NCBI GenBank assembly: GCA_963781895.1
Contig: CAWAIM010000054.1
Span: forward strand, 62,001-126,000
Origin: Roseiarcus sp963781895
GTDB taxonomy: Bacteria > Pseudomonadota > Alphaproteobacteria > Rhizobiales > Beijerinckiaceae
DNA length: 64,000 bases
Reading direction: 5' to 3'
Shown: positions 52,942-61,234 of the stretch, piece after piece
Position numbering within the stretch: position 1 is the first letter of the stretch
Layout of the letters: every line of letters begins with the position of its first letter
Translations under genes and position numbers: made by a program
Notes under the pieces: generated by a model
The model's database searches: none
What the model was told of the DNA's origin: nothing
The model's input: only the letters and a program-made list of their open reading frames with translations

Positions 52942-54234
52942 CTATTCGTAGGCGACGCGCCCGGCAACCAGGGTGAGCTTGACCCTGCCCTCGAGCCGAT
53001 CCGCGTCGAACGGCGTGTTGCGGCAGCGCGAATGCAAGCGCGCCGGATCGAGTACGTAAGGCTCGTTCGGATCGAAGCGGATGACGTCCGCCGGCGCTCC
53101 GACCGACAGCCTGCCCACGGGAAGCCTCAAGATTTCGGCGGGGCGGGCGGTCATCGCGCGCAGCAGGCGCGGCAACCCGACGTGGCCTGCCGCGACCAGG
53201 CGCAAGCTCGCCGAGAGCATCGTTTCGACGCCGACCGCCCCGGCCGCCGCCTCGGCGAAAGGCAGGCGCTTGGTCTCGACATCCTGCGGATCGTGGTCCG
53301 AGCAGATGACGTCGATCAGGCCGGCCCTCAAAGCTTCGACCAGGGCCATGCGTTCGTCTTCGGCGCGCAGCGGCGGGCTGAATTTGAGGAACGTGCGGTA
53401 GTCGCCGACGTCGAGTTCGTTGAGGGTCAAATGATTGATGGACACGCCGCAGGTCGCCCCGAGACCCGCCTGTCGCGCCCGCGCCATGGCGTCGAGCGAA
53501 AGCCGGTTCGAGATCAGCGCCGCGTGATAGCGGGCGCCGGTGAGCGCGACCAGGCGCAGGTCGCGTTCGAGCATGATCGTCTCGGCCTCGCGCGGAACGC
53601 CCGGCAGGCCGAGCCAGCTGGCGCGCAGGCCTTCCGCCATCACGCCTTCGCCGCGAAGCGAACGGTCCTCGCACACCGGCGCGGCGAGCGCGTCGAAATC
53701 GCGCGCATAGGTCATGGCGCGGCGCATGGTCTGCGCGTCGACGATGGAATGCTCGCCGTCACAGAAGGCGATCGCGCCGGCTTCCGCCAGCAGACCGATC
53801 TCCGCGATCTCGCGCCCCTCCAGCCCCTTGGTCAGCGCCGCCGAGGGGTAGACGCGAACCTTGGCGTCGTCGCGGGCGCGGCGCAAAATGAAATCGACCA
53901 CCGCCGGATCGTCGACCGGCGGGTTGGTGTCCGGGCGCATGACGAGGCTGGTGACGCCGCCCGCCGCCGCGGCGGCGCTCGCCGTGGCGATCGTCTCGCG
54001 ATGCTCGGCCCCCGGCTCGCCGATGAAGGCGCGCATGTCGACGAGGCCCGGCGAGACGACGTCTCCGCCGCAATCGACGATGCGCGCGTGGTCTGGAATC
54101 TGGTCGCGGGTGACCGTGGCGCCGACGCCGGCGATGACCCCGTCCAACGCCAAAAGCCCGCCGCGCCGCTCGGTCTCTGCGACGGGATCGACAAGGCGGG
54201 CGTTGAGGAGAGCGATGGCGGGCGCTGACGACAC
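52942..54234 (-). CDS. Dihydroorotase-like protein without the metal-binding HxH motif
   Basis: A 430-residue amidohydrolase-fold protein of the class I dihydroorotase family, recognisable by VSPGLVDMRAFIGEPGAEHR, GGVTSLVMRPDTNPPVDDP and VICSDHDPQDVETKRLPFAE. The usual DMHVHLREPG carries the two histidine ligands; here the segment is DMRAFIGEPG, and the usual SDHAPH is SDHDPQ. Such PyrC'-type proteins accompany aspartate transcarbamoylase as a structural, non-catalytic partner. Normally pyrB lies just upstream; here the next feature is tRNA-Arg, so pyrB must be elsewhere. A real dihydroorotase is also expected elsewhere. Confidence 0.82.
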   Translation of the reverse strand: MSSAPAIALLNARLVDPVAETERRGGLLALDGVIAGVGATVTRDQIPDHARIVDCGGDVVSPGLVDMRAFIGEPGAEHRETIATASAAAAAGGVTSLVMRPDTNPPVDDPAVVDFILRRARDDAKVRVYPSAALTKGLEGREIAEIGLLAEAGAIAFCDGEHSIVDAQTMRRAMTYARDFDALAAPVCEDRSLRGEGVMAEGLRASWLGLPGVPREAETIMLERDLRLVALTGARYHAALISNRLSLDAMARARQAGLGATCGVSINHLTLNELDVGDYRTFLKFSPPLRAEDERMALVEALRAGLIDVICSDHDPQDVETKRLPFAEAAAGAVGVETMLSASLRLVAAGHVGLPRLLRAMTARPAEILRLPVGRLSVGAPADVIRFDPNEPYVLDPARLHSRCRNTPFDADRLEGRVKLTLVAGRVAYE

Positions 54235-54425
54235 GACGGTCAGCGATTAGCGAGCGCCGCCCGCGATTGCAAGCGCGCGCCCCGACAGCGCCGCCGGCGG
54301 CGATCGCGCGCGCCGGGGCTCGGCGGCGGCCCGTTACTTTCGCTTGCTTGCGCGCGCAAATGCGGCTAGATGCGCCGGATCGCTTCCGTGACGCGGGCTC
54401 CAACACGCGACCGGAGCCGGTCCGC

Positions 54426-54502
54426 GCGCCCGTAGCTCAGCTGGATAGAGCACCAGACTACGAATCTGGGGGTCGGGAGTTCGAATCTCTCCGGGCGCGC
54501 CA
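54426..54502 (+). tRNA. tRNA-Arg (anticodon ACG)
   Basis: Acceptor arms GCGCCCG and CGGGCGC pair, the D arm reads GCTCAGCTGGATAGAGC, the anticodon stem-loop CCAGACTACGAATCTGG gives ACG, and the T arm contains GGAGTTCGAATCTC. The discriminator G and CCA are encoded, for a length of 77 bases. The tRNA reads CGN arginine codons after A34 deamination. Confidence 0.97.
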
Positions 54503-55373
54503 TTAAAATCAAAGACTTATTGCTTAATCGTCGGGGACCTCGGGAAACCGAGCGGCTTCGGTAAGCATGCGGTAAGCGAGAAGGCGCGTTTCGCGACTTG
54601 CGTCGCCGGCCCTTACGCGCTGGCAGCCCTATTTGCGGTGTCTCGACTTTTTCAGGCCTGCCGCTATCGCGATCCCGATCATCGCCATTTGCTTCAAACG
54701 ATCGCCGCGCGGCAAAGTGTATTCTGGCTGAAGCGATTCGCTCCGTGTCGGCGCGGTTTCATTCTGGACCTGTTGTCGGCCGCGCATCAGATCGGCGAGC
54801 ATCTCCTGTGCCCGACTGAGGCCCGGCGCGTTCTCGTATTCCATCGCCTGGCTGCTCTGACCCCTTGCGGCTTGCGAGGAGGGGCGGGCGGCCCGCCGGC
54901 GCCGCTCGAGAAGCCGACGCCGCGACCCCCTCACATCAGCGCGGAGCCATTGTGGGGCGCGGATTCCAATGTTTCAAGCACTTGCGGCGCCATTTCGGGC
55001 CGCTCCGCTCGTCCGCGCCAGGCTCGCGCGGTTACGCTGTGTCCGCCTCGTTGACCTGCGGCGTTCGGTTTGGGGATCTGGCGAGCCCCCTACCCAACCC
55101 AGATTCTTGCGATGCATTTCGATAACTACTGGTGCAACTGGTGTATTCTGAATTGGAGAACGACATTAGCACAATTTTTGTTTTTCCGCAATACCGCGAT
55201 GCTGGATTCTTTCGCACGGTAGGCGGTTAAACTTTACTCACCCCCGCTGGCCGGTTTTCGATTTTGTCCGATGCGCTTGGGGAAATGCTGCCGGGACGGC
55301 TAAGGGGATAGGGATGATCGGGGGATTGAGTAAGCCGTAACTCGCAATTCGGGCGCGCGGACGGCAGGAGCAT
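54503..55373. other. Gene-poor, AT-richer stretch after tRNA-Arg
   Basis: About 870 bp between tRNA-Arg and the adenylate cyclase. Parts of it (about 55130-55330) are visibly lower in G+C than the rest of the window. No integrase, direct repeat of the tRNA 3' end, or transposase is seen. The only candidate gene is a short minus-strand ORF at 54629-54844. It may be a decayed integration site or simply an untranscribed spacer. Confidence 0.45.
54629..54844 (-). CDS. Possible small protein
   Basis: A 71-residue ORF from ATG 54844 (MEYENAPGLSRAQEMLADLM). The first half is helical and charged; the C-terminal KQMAMIGIAIAAGLKKSRHRK, read as KQMAMIGIAIAAG plus a basic tail, could be a short membrane-associated helix. 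The protein-like composition is better than that of random frames here, but there is no recognised family and no obvious ribosome binding site. Confidence 0.3.
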   Translation of the reverse strand: MEYENAPGLSRAQEMLADLMRGRQQVQNETAPTRSESLQPEYTLPRGDRLKQMAMIGIAIAAGLKKSRHRK

Positions 55374-56720
55374 CTAAGCGAGCCTCTCAAGTTCGCGATC
55401 CAGACGCCAGACGCCTACCCGACCCGCTCCCCGTGTCTCGACTTCGCCAGCTGCAGTGCAGGAAAAATTCGCACCGAGGAGCTCACGTGTCGCATTCGAA
55501 AGCTGAATTTCGTCGGGCTTGGCCGCATGCTGGATTCGCGAGGCCACGTTGACGGTGTCACCCCACAAATCGTAGGCAAAGCGGCTGCGGCCGATCACAC
55601 CCGCGACTGCCGGGCCCGAATGAATTCCAATCCTCAATTTGAGCGGCGCGCCCGCGAAGGCTTCTCCCTCCATCGTCTCCCTGAGATCAAGCGCGTAGCG
55701 GGCGAGCGTCTCGGCGTGGCTGGAAGAGGGTTCGGGCAAACCAGCGGCCGCCATTACGCAGTCGCCGATCGTCTTAATCTTCTCGCAACCGAGCCGCTGA
55801 GCGAGTTCGTCCGCGACGGAGAAGAAGCGGTTCAGCATACCGACCGTCGCCTCCGGGCCGACCTGACGCGCGGCCGCCGTAAATCCGACGATGTCCGCGA
55901 AGAGCACGCTAACGCAATTGTATCCATCAGCGATCCGTTCGCCCGACTTAAGTCGTTCAGCCACCGGCGCGGGGAGAATGTTCAGGAGGAGCGCGTCTGA
56001 GCGACGAAATTCGCGCTCCAGCGCGGCTTCGGCTGTGTCAACCAGATGGATTGAATATCGGGTGGTCAGGAAGAGCACACACATCGTCAGTGCTGATGTG
56101 GCGTAGAAAAGAGCTTCTGACTTATCTATCAACATCGGGATGTGGGATGGCCAACGAGGCATAACCTTGGCGGCGACGACGAACGCTCCCCAGGCGACCA
56201 CGGTCGTGAGCACCGGTAGTACAATCGGACGAGGGCCCAGGAAAATCAGCGAAAAGATCGCGACGAGAATCAAGAACAAATGTGACCCCGATGCGTGTCC
56301 AAGCAATAACGTGAAGCTCAGCATTGCCGCTATGAATACGCCAAGAAACCAGACGCCGGCGAATGGGCCCGGCCAGCGGTGGAATAAGGGCGTCATGGCC
56401 CACAGGGCCGCAGCCGCGAGGTTCACGCCGATAGCGAGAGCGTAGGCTCGGGGGTCGAGCACGGAGTAGAGGATGGCGAAGAACAGATCGATAGCGATCC
56501 CAACTACTACAATCACCTTCATAATCTTGTTGATGATTTTGCGGCGGCGTGACGCGCGCTCCTCCGCGAAGGGTTCAGGTGTTTTCACAGCTGACGACGG
56601 TTCGATTTCGCCGCGGCGTGACATGCGCATGCTCCCCGGCAATGGAGACCGGCTCCAGTCTGCCAACGTGCGCCGAGCCCGACAACCCATTTCCGTCCAC
56701 ATATAACCGGATGTCGACAT
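55374..56720 (-). CDS. Membrane-bound class III adenylate cyclase
   Basis: About 448 residues from the first ATG; ATG 56624 (416 residues) is equally possible. Six membrane helices span roughly residues 65-225, followed by a linker helix and one catalytic domain (about 255-440). Catalytic features: VSVLFADIVGFT (metal Asp), KIKTIGDCVMAAAG (purine-selecting Lys and second metal Asp) and YDLWGDTVNVASR (adenine-binding Asp, transition-state Asn and Arg). All are intact, and Lys/Asp favour ATP over GTP. It should make cAMP at the inner membrane as a homodimer. No regulator gene is adjacent; a perfect CRP-type palindrome lies at 35447. Confidence 0.9.
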   Translation of the reverse strand: MSTSGYMWTEMGCRARRTLADWSRSPLPGSMRMSRRGEIEPSSAVKTPEPFAEERASRRRKIINKIMKVIVVVGIAIDLFFAILYSVLDPRAYALAIGVNLAAAALWAMTPLFHRWPGPFAGVWFLGVFIAAMLSFTLLLGHASGSHLFLILVAIFSLIFLGPRPIVLPVLTTVVAWGAFVVAAKVMPRWPSHIPMLIDKSEALFYATSALTMCVLFLTTRYSIHLVDTAEAALEREFRRSDALLLNILPAPVAERLKSGERIADGYNCVSVLFADIVGFTAAARQVGPEATVGMLNRFFSVADELAQRLGCEKIKTIGDCVMAAAGLPEPSSSHAETLARYALDLRETMEGEAFAGAPLKLRIGIHSGPAVAGVIGRSRFAYDLWGDTVNVASRIQHAAKPDEIQLSNATRELLGANFSCTAAGEVETRGAGRVGVWRLDRELERLA

Positions 56721-56769
56721 ATAGCTCGGTACAAGTGTTGATCCGCGCCGACTTCCGTTGTGGTGAAGG

Positions 56770-56827
56770 GCTTCGGACGCCGGCCGTTTCGGACGGCCCT
56801 GCGAGAGGCGAGGGCGGCGTCCGAAGC
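56770..56827. repeat. Nested inverted repeat upstream of the cyclase gene
   Basis: GCTTCGGACGCC (56770-56781) is exactly complemented by GGCGTCCGAAGC (56816-56827). Inside the left part GGCCGT (56782-56787) pairs with ACGGCC (56793-56798) around TTCGG. Transcribed leftward, it would lie in the 5' leader of the cyclase, about 50 bases before the first ATG. Confidence 0.55.
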
Positions 56828-57040
56828 GTCAACGTAAATTCCGAGGCCCGCGGGGGAAAAGCGCCCGGGGCGGCAAAGAGGATAGGGCCAATCGAGCCCG
56901 GAATTTGTCACCGGAATTCCTGCAGCGCTTCGCCGCGGCCGGGACGTTAAGCCAAGGTTCAATTTCCGTCCGCACAATGATGGCGCCACGATGGTCGCGG
57001 AGTTTGGCGCTCCGCAGATGACAACGCGCAAAGGCGCACC

Positions 57041-57271
57041 ATGCGAAACACTGTTGCTCTTGCTTTGGCGTTTGGACTGGGGCTGTCCGCAGTCTCGGCC
57101 CAGGCGATGCCGTTCGGGCCGGCGAACGGCGGCAATTCGATGATCTCCAAGGCCGCCTACGGTTGCGGTCCGGGCAGGACCCGCGGGCCATACGGCCATT
57201 GCCGGCCGAAGTTCACTTGTCCGCCTGGATGGCATCCGGGCCCGCACGGCTACCACTGCTTCCGCAACTGA
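57041..57271 (+). CDS. GCG_CRPN-like small secreted protein
   Basis: A 76-residue product with a signal peptide (first 22 residues, cleavage near SAQA) and a short Gly/Cys/Pro/His-rich mature part reading YGCGPGRTRGPYGHCRPKF and CPPGWHPGPHGYHCF. This is the GCG...CRP arrangement of the GCG_CRPN prefix family of Rhizobiales; here the fourth residue of CRPN is Lys. Four cysteines allow two disulphides or metal binding. Function unknown. ATG 57041 is preceded by GCGCAAAGGCGCACC. Confidence 0.75.
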   Translation: MRNTVALALAFGLGLSAVSAQAMPFGPANGGNSMISKAAYGCGPGRTRGPYGHCRPKFTCPPGWHPGPHGYHCFRN

Positions 57272-57326
57272 CCGACGACAATCGCGGACATTTCGCGGCG
57301 AGGCGCGCCGGCGAAGGCGGACGCCG

Positions 57327-57968
57327 CTACCCTTGCCGCTTTCTTTGTCTGAGCGCGCTGCGAATGCGCTTGGCGCTCGGCCCGCTCCGCTGGCGGCCGA
57401 CAAGGGCGTTGGCGACGTCTTCGCCCTTGGCGACCAGCGATTTGACGGCGTCGCCGGCGCGGCTCCCGCCGCCGGCCATCAGTGTCTCCACCTCGGTCTT
57501 CAGAAACGCCTTGATCAAGGTCGCGACGACCGGGAGCGCCGCCGAGGCCAGGATCGCTTGATCCACGAGCGGGCGCAGGTCTTCCGCTCGCTCGATCTCC
57601 GTCCTGAAATTGTAGACGAGAAGGCACAGCCAGACGCCGCCGAGGGCCGTCAGGCTGTTCAGGACAACGCCAAATCCGGTGTCGCCGATCATGAGGCGAA
57701 AGACGGTGCCGACGATGGTCGCGTAAACGACGAGGGACAGCGCGATCAGACCAGTGTCTTGCGGATTGAGACGCAAGCCATAGGCCTTCTGCACCAGCCC
57801 CTTGACGTGCATCGGCAGAAAATCCATCGCCTGCGAGGGTTCGGCATTCGATCCGAAGGCGAAGGGAAAGGCGGTCGCCAGGCCGTCGCCCCGCCAGACA
57901 TGCGATCCCATCCTGACGATGACGACGCCGGTGACGAGGACCAGGAGCGCTTGAATCAGCTTGCCCAC
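57327..57968 (-). CDS. Inner-membrane protein of unknown function
   Basis: A 213-residue product with about four membrane segments (near residues 5-20, 72-90, 100-118 and 138-156). A basic cytoplasmic tail ends in AKRIRSALRQRKRQG. I do not recognise a family. The central GLIALSLVVYATIVGTVFRLM and FGVVLNSLTALGGVWLCLLV have normal membrane-protein character, so the gene is probably real. It is convergent with the GCG_CRPN-like gene and alone in its unit. Confidence 0.6.
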   Translation of the reverse strand: MGKLIQALLVLVTGVVIVRMGSHVWRGDGLATAFPFAFGSNAEPSQAMDFLPMHVKGLVQKAYGLRLNPQDTGLIALSLVVYATIVGTVFRLMIGDTGFGVVLNSLTALGGVWLCLLVYNFRTEIERAEDLRPLVDQAILASAALPVVATLIKAFLKTEVETLMAGGGSRAGDAVKSLVAKGEDVANALVGRQRSGPSAKRIRSALRQRKRQG

Positions 57969-58117
57969 GAAAGGTCATCCCGGGCGTAAGGGTCAGAGCC
58001 GATGCCGGCTCTTCGATTCCAACGCCTGCCAACGGGCCTCCTGTCGGCGCGAAGATTAACTCAAGAAGGTAAAGACTCGGCTAACTCTGATGCAATACCA
58101 TCCGGGCGAGCGCGCAA

Positions 58118-58137
58118 GCGGCTCACGCCGCCCCTTT
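58118..58137 (+). terminator. Orphan terminator-like hairpin
   Basis: GCGGC and GCCGC form a 5-bp stem with TCAC loop (58118-58131), followed by CCC and TTTTT. On the plus strand no gene ends here, since the upstream gene is on the other strand. It could end a small RNA starting after 57970, or be chance. Confidence 0.35.
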
Positions 58138-58223
58138 TTGTTGAGCGCTGTGCGGCGTAAGATCGCGGCCGGCGTCGTGGTCAAACGCCGAAATCGGGGA
58201 CACGACCAGACGGGGACACTGCA

Positions 58224-58433
58224 ATGACGATTGATTCCAAGCTCGACGACCCGGTCAAAATCCGGCCGTTCCAGAAGGGGGACACCGTGCGGTCCCACGA
58301 CAATCCCGACAAATGCACGGTCATCGGGGCGCGTGGCGACTGGCTTTGGCTCGATCCCATCGACTACCTCAACGCCGCGCCGTTCACGGGTCGGGCCGAC
58401 GATTTCGATCTCGTCAAGTCGGACAAGCCATAA
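58224..58433 (+). CDS. Small conserved cytoplasmic protein
   Basis: A 69-residue, soluble, acidic product: KIRPFQKGDTVRSHDNPDK and WLWLDPIDYLNAAPFTG look like a short SH3-like barrel, though no family name can be given. GGGGACACTGCA precedes ATG 58224, and a strong terminator follows 30 bp after the stop, so it is a compact one-gene unit and probably real. Confidence 0.65.
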   Translation: MTIDSKLDDPVKIRPFQKGDTVRSHDNPDKCTVIGARGDWLWLDPIDYLNAAPFTGRADDFDLVKSDKP

Positions 58434-58463
58434 GGCCCGCCGCGTCGGCAGGCGCAAAACAAC

Positions 58464-58490
58464 AGGCGGGCGCTTTGCCCGCCTTTTTTT
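58464..58490 (+). terminator. Rho-independent terminator
   Basis: AGGCGGGC (58464-58471) pairs with GCCCGCCT (58477-58484) around a 5-base loop and runs into seven T (58484-58490). It lies 30 bp after the small gene ending at 58433. Confidence 0.9.
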
Positions 58491-58515
58491 GATGCGGCTG
58501 CCCCTCGGCGGAACG

Positions 58516-58677
58516 CTATTTCAGCGCATTTCCGACTTCGCCGAACACCGTGCTGACCTGCGTCCCGACCAATGACACCGCGGTAATGATGACGACCGCG
58601 ATCAAACTCGCGATCAGGGCGTATTCGATCGCGGTCGCTCCGCTTTCGTCGCTGAGAAGATGTTGAATCGAACGCAT
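58516..58677 (-). CDS. flp: Flp/Fap-type IVb pilin
   Basis: A 53-residue pilin prepilin from ATG 58677, with GAGGAG nine bases upstream. DESGATAIEYALIASLIAVV is the conserved Flp segment: the prepilin peptidase cuts after the Gly-Ala region, and Glu and Tyr of AIEYALI are invariant. The mature part is one hydrophobic helix with a short polar tail. No cpa/tad assembly genes are near, so assembly genes must be elsewhere. It converges on the terminator at 58490. Confidence 0.92.
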   Translation of the reverse strand: MRSIQHLLSDESGATAIEYALIASLIAVVIITAVSLVGTQVSTVFGEVGNALK

Positions 58678-59110
58678 CGGCTTTGCTCCTCGTTTGGTAG
58701 GTCGACCGCACTGAAGTGCGATTTGCCATGGGTTCGAACCTCTCAAACATGAATACCAAAGTAGTTAATTCCGGAACGACCGGCAGGGAAAACCGGCGCG
58801 CGCCGTCAATGATCAGTAAATCGGCTAGGCCATAAAGAGTTACTATTGAGATTACCTGCAACGCGGCGAGTCAAAGTTCACCACCGTCGCCACGGGCGGC
58901 CATTCGAGCGAATTTAGCGCGCGCTTAACGAAGAGCGTCTACGGTCAATAGCGCTGGCGTTTCTCCCCGCTGGTGCAGACTTCCCGACTGGCCCCGCCCA
59001 GGCTGTCTCCCCCCTGGCGCGGGGCTTTTTGGGCCGACCGGACATCGTCGATGTGCGCCGCCGCATTTGTTCTTGTTGTGTTCTCACCCTTGGGCTATCG
59101 TCGCAAGCGC
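58678..59110. other. Upstream region of the pilin gene
   Basis: About 430 bp without a credible gene. The first part is AT-richer (58740-58860) and should contain the pilin promoter. CCCC/GGGG around 59010-59025 followed by CTTTTT is a weak terminator-like motif. Confidence 0.4.
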
Positions 59111-59341
59111 ATGACCGATCCCGCCGACACGCTCACGCCAGTCGACCCGCGCGACCTCGCCGACGCGCTCGCCTTCGCGCTGCGCTTTCAGGGCCGCAGG
59201 CGGGTCCACAACGCCGACGAGATCATGTCGGAGATCGTGGCCAAGCGCCTTGTCGAGCATTTGCAGCGCGCCGGCTTCGTCGTCATGAAGCGTGCGCCGA
59301 TTGACGGCGGGTCGGCGCTCGGGCGCGGATTCGAGGGCTGA
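59111..59341 (+). CDS. Small conserved protein of unknown function
   Basis: A 76-residue soluble product from ATG 59111; a longer frame from 58973 has no protein character at its front. DPRDLADALAFALRFQGRRR, EIMSEIVAKRLVEHL and GFVVMKRAP suggest a short helical protein, of a type that occurs widely in Rhizobiales genomes without known role. It stands before the frame-interrupted gene at 59477 on the same strand. Confidence 0.6.
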   Translation: MTDPADTLTPVDPRDLADALAFALRFQGRRRVHNADEIMSEIVAKRLVEHLQRAGFVVMKRAPIDGGSALGRGFEG

Positions 59342-59476
59342 CATTGCGGCCAAACCGCGGCGCCCGCCTCAACATATCTGTCAGTTGCCGTAGCGCCATG
59401 GCGTCGGCATCCTCTCGCAGCTGGCTCGCGGGCTCCCGGTTCCCTCGGCGCCAGCTCGTTCGCAAATAGGGGTTCA

Positions 59477-60008
59477 ATGGGGGGTCCTGAGATGGAGCTT
59501 GGCCAAGACTGGCAAACGAGCGTGAGGCGCGCCAAAGCGATGGCCGACGCCGTCGCCCGCGGCGACGACCTGCCGCTTGCCGGCGCGATCGCCGCGATGG
59601 CGGCCAAGTGGCAAACCGCCGCGGCCGGCGTCGGCGAGGGTCCGGAGGCCGACACTGCGGCCATTGGACGAAAGGCTTCGGTCGTTCTTGCCGCTTGCCT
59701 ACAATACCGCCCTGCAAACCGACAGGCGATGGTGCGCCGCCGATCTTTTCGAACGTCTCAACTCGTTTCTGGCGGCGCTGTTCGCGGCCAAGACGCATCC
59801 GCCGGAGGACATTGCCGCCGCGGTCAAGAAAGTCGCCGCGCGCGCGTTCATGGATGAGACCGATCAGCAACGCAACGAGACCTATTACTTCCTCATCGTC
59901 GCTTTGGGGGCGATCGTCGTGTTCTCCGCGCCCTTGTTGTTCGGCTGGCCGCAAATCCTGCTCGGGGTGGCCGCGACCGACATCGTGCTTTCCATGATGG
60001 CGAAATAG
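59477..60008 (+). CDS. Helical protein with two C-terminal membrane segments, frame interrupted once
   Basis: The first frame reads DWQTSVRRAKAMADAVARGD and IAAMAAKWQTAAAGV. The second continues with LDERLRSFLPLAYNTALQTD, FERLNSFLAALFAAKTHPPE and ends with NETYYFLIVALGAIVVFSAP, LLFGWPQILLGVAA and SMMAK. The break is at about 59659-59662 (GCGGCCATTGG); one GC makes a continuous protein of about 177 residues. ATG 59477 or 59492 may be the start. I do not recognise the family. Confidence 0.55.
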
Positions 60009-60082
60009 CCGCTTTTCGCGTGTGGGGCGCGGCGATCGGCGCCGTTCACAGCGTTCGCCAAACCGCTTTATCGCACCGCCAC

Positions 60083-61234
60083 TTACCGGGTCGGGCGAAA
60101 AATGATGCTCGGATCGAGTTTGGCGATGCTGTCCCAGCTTCCGAGCGCGAGCGCCCGGTCGATCTCGCGACGGTAGAGCTCGAGCACCCAATGGACCCCC
60201 TCCTCGCCGGCGCAGGCCACGCCCCAGAGATGCGGCCGGCCGATCAGCACCGCGCGCGCGCCGAGCGCCAGCGCCTTCACGACGTCGACGCCGCGCCGGA
60301 ACCCGCCGTCGACCAGAACGGGCGTTGCGCCCTCCAGCGCGTCGACGATCGCCGGCAGCGCGACGATCGAGGCAATCGCGCCGTCGAGCTGCCGGCCGCC
60401 GTGATTGGAGACGATCACCGCGTCGGCGCCGCGCCTCGACGCCTCGCGCGCCTCGTCGGGATGCAGCAGGCCCTTGATCGCCAGCGGCCCGCGCCATTGC
60501 TTGCGCAGCCAATCGACGTCGCTCCAGCCGACCGCCGGGTCGAGCTGCTCGGCCATCAGGGGGCCGAAGGCCCCGATCGAGGTCCGCTCGCCGTAATTGA
60601 CGAAGGTCGGCGAGGGCGTCCTCGCCATGCGCATGAGCCAGCCGGGCCGGCTCATGAAGTCGATCATGCCGCGCGGGCCCCATCTCAAGGGAAAGCTCAT
60701 GCCGTTGCGCGCGTCGCGGTCGCGGCCCGCGGTCACCTGGTTGTCGACGGTCAGGATCAGGGCCCGATATCCGGCCGCTGCGGCGCGCGCCGCGAATTCC
60801 GCGGTGAGGCCGCGATCCTTGTAGAGAAACACCTGCATCCATTTGGGCCCCGGCGTCGCCGCGCCGATCTCCTCGATGGTCGCGGTCGAGGCGTGGCTGG
60901 TCGAATAGATGGTTCCGAACCGCGCCGCGGCGCGGGCGGCGGCCAGTTCGGCGTGCGGCCACAACAGGCCGGCGAGCCCGGTCGGCCCGATGATGACCGG
61001 CGAGGGGAGCTTCACGCCGAACAGCTCGACCGACTGGTCGCGCCTCGGCGCGCCCTCGAGCAGCTTGGGCATGAGTTCGATCGCGGCGAGCGCGGCCTCG
61101 TTCCGCCGCATGGTGATCTCGTCGCCGGCGGCGCCGTCGACCATGTCGAACAGCATGCGCGGCAGCCGCTTGCGCGCCAGCGCGCGGATCGCGGCGACGC
61201 TGTAGCCTTTGCGTCGCAGGGCGGCGATGTCCAT
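60083..61234 (-). CDS. FMN-dependent 2-hydroxyacid dehydrogenase (lactate/mandelate type)
   Basis: A 383-residue TIM-barrel flavoenzyme oxidising an L-2-hydroxy acid such as lactate to the oxo acid. RMLFDMVDGAAGDEITMRRNE, quoted as RMLFDMVDGAAGDE, GPTGLAGLLWPHAE, STSHASTATIEEI, and SNHGGRQLDGA with the catalytic His and Arg are conserved, and LVDGGFRRGVDVVKALALGA binds FMN phosphate. The start ATG 61234 overlaps the stop of the amidohydrolase gene (TGATG), so they form one operon. The neighbours suggest lactate formed from a 6-deoxy sugar acid as substrate; this is inference. Confidence 0.9.
   Translation of the reverse strand: MDIAALRRKGYSVAAIRALARKRLPRMLFDMVDGAAGDEITMRRNEAALAAIELMPKLLEGAPRRDQSVELFGVKLPSPVIIGPTGLAGLLWPHAELAAARAAARFGTIYSTSHASTATIEEIGAATPGPKWMQVFLYKDRGLTAEFAARAAAAGYRALILTVDNQVTAGRDRDARNGMSFPLRWGPRGMIDFMSRPGWLMRMARTPSPTFVNYGERTSIGAFGPLMAEQLDPAVGWSDVDWLRKQWRGPLAIKGLLHPDEAREASRRGADAVIVSNHGGRQLDGAIASIVALPAIVDALEGATPVLVDGGFRRGVDVVKALALGARAVLIGRPHLWGVACAGEEGVHWVLELYRREIDRALALGSWDSIAKLDPSIIFRPTR

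Noticed and set aside
54503..55373. Insertion-sequence end or integrase remnant after tRNA-Arg
   Set aside because: No transposase or integrase fragment, no terminal inverted repeats and no tRNA-end duplication could be identified.
59010..59030. Terminator CCCC/GGGG followed by CTTTTT
   Set aside because: The stem is only four base pairs and no plus-strand gene ends upstream, so support is too weak.
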